From NCBI GenBank assembly GCA_001829005.1, contig MIAG01000004.1:62001-126000 (forward strand): DNA of 64,000 nt, given 5' to 3'. The notes under the pieces were generated by a model, which saw only the letters and a program-made list of their open reading frames with translations, did no database searches and had not been told where the DNA came from. Of this stretch, positions 58,742 to 64,000 are shown piece after piece; position 1 is the first letter of the stretch; the number at the start of each line of letters is the position of its first letter. The DNA is from Sphingobacteriia bacterium RIFOXYC2_FULL_35_18. Lineage in GTDB: Bacteria > Bacteroidota > Bacteroidia > Chitinophagales > Chitinophagaceae. Both the position numbers and the translations under genes were made by a program.

Positions 58742-59680
58742 ATGATTCAGTATTTCAAAAACATAAACGGTCAAACGATTGAAATTCCAAAAGCCGATCA
58801 AGGGGTTTGGGTAAACTTAGTTCCGCCCTTTAAAGAGGAAGAGTTTATAGAACTAAGTAATGAATTAGAAATTCCCATTGAGTTTTTAAGAGACTCATTA
58901 GATATTGACGAGCGCCCTCGTTATGAAATGGAGGATAATGTAAAAATTATTATCATAAAAACCCCTACAGAAAACAATTCATTTAATGACTCGGATGCAT
59001 TTTATATTACCATTCCAATTTGCATAATTCTTACCCATAATCAAATCATTACTGTAAACTCTTTCGATAATGGCGCCATCAAAAAGTTCTTAAATACTTT
59101 TCAGAAAAGACATCCAGACAAACGAAATATGATGGTATTAAAAGTGTTTGAGAAAGTTGTTCAAACATTTTTAGATTACTTAAAAGAAATCAACCACAAT
59201 AGAAATCAATACGAACAAAGCTTATACGATAGCAACAGTAATGTAGACTTATTAAAATTGATGAGGGTACAAAAAAGCTTAGTTTACTTTGTAACAGCCC
59301 TAAGGAGTAATGAAATGCTCATGATGAAAATGGAGCGTACTAATTTTCTAGGATTAAACGAAGACGAAAGAGAATTTCTCCAAGATTTAATAGTAGACAC
59401 CAGCCAAGCATTGGAAATGGCTAATATATATACCAATATCTTAAGTAGTACAATGGATGCATTCGCCAGTATCATCAGCAATAACTTAAACAATGTAATG
59501 AAGCGGCTTACATCAATTACAATTATATTGTCTTTACCTATTTTAGTCACTAGTATATATGGGATGAATGTAGACCTCCCCTACCAGCATTCAAATCATG
59601 CGTTTTATATACCCGTAATAATTTCGCTTTTCATATCAATTGTTATTGGTGGTTATTTTTACAAGAAAAAATGGTTTTAA
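58742..59680 (+). CDS. corA: CorA-type magnesium/divalent cation transporter
   Basis: The 312-residue protein has a long cytoplasmic domain (1-245, with the helical funnel VVQTFLDYLKEINHNRNQYEQ), then two C-terminal helices and the filter signature YGMNVDLP (GMN). It forms a pentameric Mg2+ channel. The stop codon abuts the ATG of the NUDIX gene with no spacing. Confidence 0.95.
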   Translation: MIQYFKNINGQTIEIPKADQGVWVNLVPPFKEEEFIELSNELEIPIEFLRDSLDIDERPRYEMEDNVKIIIIKTPTENNSFNDSDAFYITIPICIILTHNQIITVNSFDNGAIKKFLNTFQKRHPDKRNMMVLKVFEKVVQTFLDYLKEINHNRNQYEQSLYDSNSNVDLLKLMRVQKSLVYFVTALRSNEMLMMKMERTNFLGLNEDEREFLQDLIVDTSQALEMANIYTNILSSTMDAFASIISNNLNNVMKRLTSITIILSLPILVTSIYGMNVDLPYQHSNHAFYIPVIISLFISIVIGGYFYKKKWF

Positions 59681-60139
59681 ATGCCCTTATTTAATGTGCG
59701 TGTTTACGGTTTGTTAGTTGATCAATACCAACGATTATTGGTGACAGATGAATTTATTAGAGGAAGCTATATTACTAAATTACCAGGTGGAGGATTGGAA
59801 TTTGGAGAAGGTACTAGAGATTGCTTACAAAGAGAATTTATGGAAGAAACTGGGATTGAAGTAAAAGTAGGGGCTCATTTCTACACGACTGATTTTTTTC
59901 AGATTTCAGCTTTCAATAACAAAGATCAAATCATCTCCATTTATTATTTAGTTCATGCTGCAGATACTACTAAAATTAAAACATCTGAGATCCCATTTAA
60001 TTTTAGTAAAGAACAAGTGGCTGATCCTAACGGGGAGTCTGAAGTATTTAGGTGGATCCCCTTAAACCAATTAACCACAGAATCGGTAACCTTACCTATT
60101 GACAAAGTGGTAATTCAACAATTAAAAGAAAACTCCTAA
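59681..60139 (+). CDS. NUDIX hydrolase
   Basis: The 152-residue protein carries the Nudix box GGGLEFGEGTRDCLQREF followed by MEETGIEV (GX5EX7REUXEEXGU satisfied). It hydrolyses a nucleoside diphosphate-linked substrate, unknown here. It begins right after the corA stop and its last 18 bp overlap the convergent epimerase gene. Confidence 0.93.
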   Translation: MPLFNVRVYGLLVDQYQRLLVTDEFIRGSYITKLPGGGLEFGEGTRDCLQREFMEETGIEVKVGAHFYTTDFFQISAFNNKDQIISIYYLVHAADTTKIKTSEIPFNFSKEQVADPNGESEVFRWIPLNQLTTESVTLPIDKVVIQQLKENS

Positions 60140-61135
60140 TCCAGGTTTATTAGATAATATTACTTTCCCTTTTTTGTATTCAACGCCTTTGGCATTTGCT
60201 TCTGCAAGCAAAAGGGGCCCGTCCATATCAACATAATCCAATTGAGGCAAGAAATGTCCGATGGCTGCAGAACCAATTACTGATTCATTCATACTTCCCA
60301 TCATCACTTTTAAATTAAGCGAACGAGCTTCTTGAATCATTCTTCTTGCAGGAGTTATGCCACTGCACTTGGTCAATTTAATATTAATCCCATGAAAAAA
60401 ACCTACACATTTTGCCACATCCTGTTCACTCACACAAGACTCATCTGCAATCAATGGCAAAGTAGATTCATTAAATAAAATTTTCATTCCCTCCCAATTA
60501 TCTTTGGCTAATGGTTGCTCAATAAATTCAACACCCAACTGTGCTAACTCGGGAATAAGCTTTAATGCCTGCTCAGTTGTCCAACCAGCATTGGCATCCA
60601 CCCTAAAAATGGCGTCAGTATATTTACGGAGGGCTTGAATAATTCCGATATCGTCTGGCGTCCCTAATTTTATTTTATATATAGGCCATGGCTTAGCCTT
60701 CATTTTTTCAACCATTTTTTCAATGGAATCAATTCCAATTGTATAATCACATTTAGGCAATTCTTCTTTCCATTCGGTATTCCATAATTGGTACAAAGGC
60801 TTGGCTTTCATTTGTCCAAATAAATCCCAGCCAGCCATATCTAAAGCAGATACTAAAAATGGATTTTGCGGAAATAAGTGGTGCAAATAATGCCAATAAC
60901 GTTCAGGATCAGTTAATGCAAATTTTTCGACCAACTTTTGCTTCTTAGTCAAGTCCTCCACCATTTGATCTACCGTGATATTGTAATATGCAATTGCAGG
61001 GGCTTCACCGTAACCTATAAAAGGACCCACAGACAATGCTACCAACAATGCAGTTTGATGTGTTTTTGTTCTTCCATTAGAGATGGTAAATGCGTCTACA
61101 AATGGAAGATTGGTTTGTGTAAATTGAAGTACCAC
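60122..61135 (-). CDS. Dipeptide epimerase (enolase superfamily)
   Basis: The 337-residue protein has the muconate-lactonising-enzyme fold: YKIKLGTPDD (acid/base Lys in KxK), FRVDANAGWT and EQPLAKDNWEG (metal ligands Asp, Glu), IADESC (third ligand) and NIKLTKCSGI (second Lys). The pattern matches L-Ala-D/L-Glu-type epimerases linked to murein peptide recycling. The start appears to be GTG at 61135, 9 bp after the glucanotransferase stop; the next ATG is far inside the fold. Confidence 0.88.
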   Translation of the reverse strand: MVLQFTQTNLPFVDAFTISNGRTKTHQTALLVALSVGPFIGYGEAPAIAYYNITVDQMVEDLTKKQKLVEKFALTDPERYWHYLHHLFPQNPFLVSALDMAGWDLFGQMKAKPLYQLWNTEWKEELPKCDYTIGIDSIEKMVEKMKAKPWPIYKIKLGTPDDIGIIQALRKYTDAIFRVDANAGWTTEQALKLIPELAQLGVEFIEQPLAKDNWEGMKILFNESTLPLIADESCVSEQDVAKCVGFFHGINIKLTKCSGITPARRMIQEARSLNLKVMMGSMNESVIGSAAIGHFLPQLDYVDMDGPLLLAEANAKGVEYKKGKVILSNKPGLGVFF

Positions 61136-61144
61136 TATTTATAT

Positions 61145-64000
61145 TTATCTCCCTGATTTTTTAATAAATGCCAATAGCTCCTGATTAAAATCATCAGCTA
61201 AGATTAACTCCTCAATGGTTGTATGCATTCGATAACACCAATAATGGTTTGGATTTGCAGGTACATTAATTTGTTCTTCTAATGGGTCTTCCCTTCTTAT
61301 TTTTTCATTCATCCCCATTAAGTCTTGTATTTGAAAAACACTCCACATGGCGGGAGAATATAAGTGCTGCAAAACAATTGCTTTATTAATCCATGCTTCA
61401 CAATAATATGGCGCATCACCCCATTGTCCTAATTGGTGATTATAAAAATGTTGAATCTTGTTTTTATCCTCTTCCCACCACCCGCGTATTGTACTCATAT
61501 CATGCGTAGAAGGAGTTACTACGCTTAAGTAAGGGGCATCATTGGGATGGAAAAATTCAGTTTCAGGATTTTTGGGCATACGTTGGATTTCTAAACTCAA
61601 CAATCCCAACTGTTGCATAACTTCAGGTACGCAGCCTGGCACCATTCCTAGGTCTTCCCCACAAACCAGCATATTGGTGACCCGCTTTAATGCAGGCAAT
61701 TTGTTATTCGCTTCTTTTTTCCAAAACTCATCTTGCTGTTTAAAGAAATAATTGAGATACAAACTACGCAATTGCTGTTGCGTACTGTATTCCAAATTTT
61801 TAAATGTTGAAGTATTTTCTATCCCATACCTAAAATGAAAATATTCACGGGTGCCATCTGCATCAAATAGAATAATATTACTTATTAAACTAAATAGTCC
61901 TTTTTTTATTTTTTCATGATAAACATCTTGATCTAATGTAGCAAAATGTTGCTCTACTTGCCTTTGTGTTTCAAACCCATGTTTTAAACTGTAGGTTCCA
62001 TCTTTAAGATTGATTAAGAACATACTTTTAACCAACTCATTATCGTAACCAAACACTTCCCAAAGTACCGAGTCGGTTATAAATGGTTTCGTATATCTAT
62101 CATAATCAAACCATATTCCTAGTTGAGCGAAAGTTGAAAGTGTAATAGGAATTGCTGGCACAAAATGACCCATAATGCCTTCTACTGCATGTAAAGGAAT
62201 GCTCCATATTCTAAAAAATCCAAGAATATGGTCAATTCTAAATGCATCAAAATAATGACTCATTTGCTCAAATCGCTGTTTCCACCAAGCAAACCCGTCT
62301 TCTTGCATTCGTTGCCAATTATAAGTAGGGAAGCCCCAATTTTGACCTGTCACTGCAAAATCATCAGGTGGTGCACCTGCTTGAAAATCCATATGAAACA
62401 AATCTGGATGCTGCCAAGTATCTGCGCCATGTCTAAACACCCCTATTGCTATATCACCCTTTATGATGACCCCTTTTCCATGCGCATAGGCAGTTGCTTC
62501 CTTTAATTGTAGATGCAAATGGTATTGTAAAAAATAGTAGAAAGCAATGTCAAGGTATGCAGCAGATTGAGGATTAGTCAATTCAGCAATATCTTTTTCT
62601 TTATAATTTTTATAAGCAGGCCACTTCCCAAAATCGACTGTACCGTATTCATCTCGCAAATAACAAAATGCAGCATAAGAAACCAACCAATGTTTATTCT
62701 GTTCAAAAAAAACTTGAAAGGACTTATCTTCTGGCAAATCCTTACCTACTTTTTGAAAAACTTTTTTAGCGAAACCTAATTTTAAATTAATAACAGAAGC
62801 ATAGTCTACACTAGGCAATGAATTTAGTTGCAATCGTTCTTTTTCTAATTGCTGCAATTGTTTTGAATGCCCTTTTCCCGCAATCTTAGATAAATTAAGA
62901 TATAGAGGATGTAAGGCAAATGCAGAAATAGCTGCATATGGATAGGAATCTTTATTGGTATTAGTTGCTGTAGTATCATTTACTGGCAATAGTTGAATCA
63001 TTTTTAATCCAACCATTGAAGCCCAATCCGCCATTTTAATTAAATCGGTGAATTCACCCACTCCAAAACTAGATTGAGTGCGCAAACTAAATACTGGGAT
63101 AGCTACACCAGCCCCTTTCCAGGTTTGGTTCGGCAAATATGTAAACCCATCATTTACAAGTGTAATTTGATTTTTTACTACTGGATGATGTAACACTCGA
63201 TTATCACCAGATTCAAATTGTATTAGCTTTTTAAGCTCCAGATCGTACACTCCATATTTATAGGCGATGGGAAATTGTTCTTTACCAAGGTTTAAGCTGA
63301 TTTCAAAAAATGGACTTTCTGATTTTTTCTGCATCAGCACCAAATTTTCTTCAGACCAATTATTGGCTTTACTGAATGTACCTGAAATACAAACAACTTG
63401 GTTTTTGGAAAGTAAGGGGCTTTTAACTCTAAATATATGTGTGGAAGATTTTTCTGCTTTTGTTTTATTTTCTGTTTGTGCCTCCTTCAATAATACACTT
63501 TGAAAAGCTTCTGTATAAAAAGCATTTTCAAAGTAACCTGCATGATTCCAGGTATCTATGATTTGTATTTGATTTGCCTTATATGATTTAATATCAATGA
63601 CTCTGTCAGTGCCCCAGTCTACTACTGTTGAACCGTCTGCATTCATCAAAACATAATTGTATTGTACTGGTTCTTTTGATGCATCTTCTAACCAATCGAG
63701 AGTAACAGTCCATGCCTGTTCATTAAGGTATTGCATGGGTATTGCATTGGCTATATCACCATTACCCAGTGATACATGATTTCCAGTTAAAAAAAGATTC
63801 TGCCCGAACTCAGTATGATAGCGTAACTGAAAATGCAATTTTGTTGAAACAGCTTTTTTTGCCGTTGTTTCCCCAGCTTGTTTAACCACTGTTTTTTTTA
63901 CAGCAGCTTTTTTGGGAGCAGCCTTTTTATCTGTACTTTTTTTTACTGTAGCTTTTTTTTCTATCGTTGTATGATCAGCAACAATAGCTTTTGCTTTTTT
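61145..64000 (-). CDS. malQ: 4-alpha-glucanotransferase (GH77) with two CBM20 domains, 5' end outside the window
   Basis: The frame is open to the window edge: 37 more codons precede the GTG at 63889 and form a Lys/Ala-rich tail (KKAAPKKAAVKK). Then come two starch-binding CBM20 modules (LHFQLRYHTEFGQNLFLTG; HIFRVKSPLLSKNQVVCISG) and a GH77 domain with FDAFRIDHILGFFRIWSIP (nucleophile Asp), CGEDLGMVPGCVP (acid/base Glu) and TPSTHDMSTIRGWW (Asp). This matches the DPE2-like architecture. It transfers alpha-1,4-glucan chains, using maltose or glycogen. Poly-A runs in the tail could allow slippage. Confidence 0.93.
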   Translation of the reverse strand, partial: KKAKAIVADHTTIEKKATVKKSTDKKAAPKKAAVKKTVVKQAGETTAKKAVSTKLHFQLRYHTEFGQNLFLTGNHVSLGNGDIANAIPMQYLNEQAWTVTLDWLEDASKEPVQYNYVLMNADGSTVVDWGTDRVIDIKSYKANQIQIIDTWNHAGYFENAFYTEAFQSVLLKEAQTENKTKAEKSSTHIFRVKSPLLSKNQVVCISGTFSKANNWSEENLVLMQKKSESPFFEISLNLGKEQFPIAYKYGVYDLELKKLIQFESGDNRVLHHPVVKNQITLVNDGFTYLPNQTWKGAGVAIPVFSLRTQSSFGVGEFTDLIKMADWASMVGLKMIQLLPVNDTTATNTNKDSYPYAAISAFALHPLYLNLSKIAGKGHSKQLQQLEKERLQLNSLPSVDYASVINLKLGFAKKVFQKVGKDLPEDKSFQVFFEQNKHWLVSYAAFCYLRDEYGTVDFGKWPAYKNYKEKDIAELTNPQSAAYLDIAFYYFLQYHLHLQLKEATAYAHGKGVIIKGDIAIGVFRHGADTWQHPDLFHMDFQAGAPPDDFAVTGQNWGFPTYNWQRMQEDGFAWWKQRFEQMSHYFDAFRIDHILGFFRIWSIPLHAVEGIMGHFVPAIPITLSTFAQLGIWFDYDRYTKPFITDSVLWEVFGYDNELVKSMFLINLKDGTYSLKHGFETQRQVEQHFATLDQDVYHEKIKKGLFSLISNIILFDADGTREYFHFRYGIENTSTFKNLEYSTQQQLRSLYLNYFFKQQDEFWKKEANNKLPALKRVTNMLVCGEDLGMVPGCVPEVMQQLGLLSLEIQRMPKNPETEFFHPNDAPYLSVVTPSTHDMSTIRGWWEEDKNKIQHFYNHQLGQWGDAPYYCEAWINKAIVLQHLYSPAMWSVFQIQDLMGMNEKIRREDPLEEQINVPANPNHYWCYRMHTTIEELILADDFNQELLAFIKKSGR

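Overview
The window is AT-rich and comes from a Bacteroidota genome, most likely family Chitinophagaceae (inference). Evidence: a SusC/SusD pair under an ECF sigma/FecR pair, a type IX secretion sorting tail, promoters of the TTG-N19-TAnnTTTG type, the rpmB-rpmG-DUF4295-ftsY cluster, and almost no Shine-Dalgarno sequences in front of genes. There is no phage, insertion sequence, CRISPR array or rRNA operon. RNA genes are rnpB, tRNA-Leu(UAA), tRNA-Gly(GCC) and tRNA-Cys(GCA).

Region 1 (1-3.8 kb) is the edge of a nitrogen-oxide/anaerobic locus: the end of an ABC ATPase, a NosY-like permease, a group III truncated haemoglobin, a FAS1 lipoprotein, a polytopic protein with membrane histidines, and a Crp/Fnr regulator with an FNR-like recognition helix. 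Region 2 (3.8-14.5 kb) is a polysaccharide utilisation locus: sigma factor, FecR anti-sigma, STN-containing SusC, SusD, LamG lipoprotein, GH144-type glucanase, an endonuclease/exonuclease/phosphatase-fold enzyme and an SGNH hydrolase. The likely target is beta-1,2-glucan, perhaps a decorated one. Region 3 (14.5-41.7 kb) is mainly housekeeping: S10 peptidase, DUF3472-FKBP fusion, mgtE, prfB with a programmed +1 frameshift, a giant NHL-repeat surface protein, rnpB, DUF2027-Smr, amino-acid permease, polyprenyl synthase, ftsY, ribosomal proteins, anmK, a UbiD-type decarboxylase, pdxJ-purE, tRNAs, a glycosyltransferase, a beta-lactamase-fold hydrolase and rocD.

Region 4 (41.7-56.4 kb) is the most interesting part: about fifteen co-oriented genes forming an apparent sulfur-oxidation island. 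They encode a TsdA-like dihaem cytochrome, a SoxB-like hydrolase, a split YeeE/YedE transporter, rhodanese, thioredoxin, two MBL-rhodanese-rhodanese proteins (persulfide dioxygenase type), OsmC, a TauE/SafE exporter, small Cys-motif membrane proteins and a Crp-type regulator with a CxxxxxCC motif. Five intergenic sites in it resemble GTAAC-N4-GTTAC. At four of them a -7 promoter box lies exactly 33 bp (centre to centre) downstream, the geometry of class II activation, so I propose that these promoters form one regulon of the local Crp protein.

Region 5 (56.4-64 kb) holds tRNA-Cys, a nucleoside phosphorylase, a four-helix-bundle protein, dapF, corA, a NUDIX hydrolase, a dipeptide epimerase and a DPE2-like 4-alpha-glucanotransferase that runs off the window.

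A second recurring signal is a -7 box TAnnTTTG exactly 4 nt before the start codon in four unrelated genes (prfB, polyprenyl synthase, pdxJ, four-helix-bundle gene). This predicts leaderless mRNAs. The same 4-nt distance separates a near-consensus box from the 5' end of rnpB inferred from its P1 helix.
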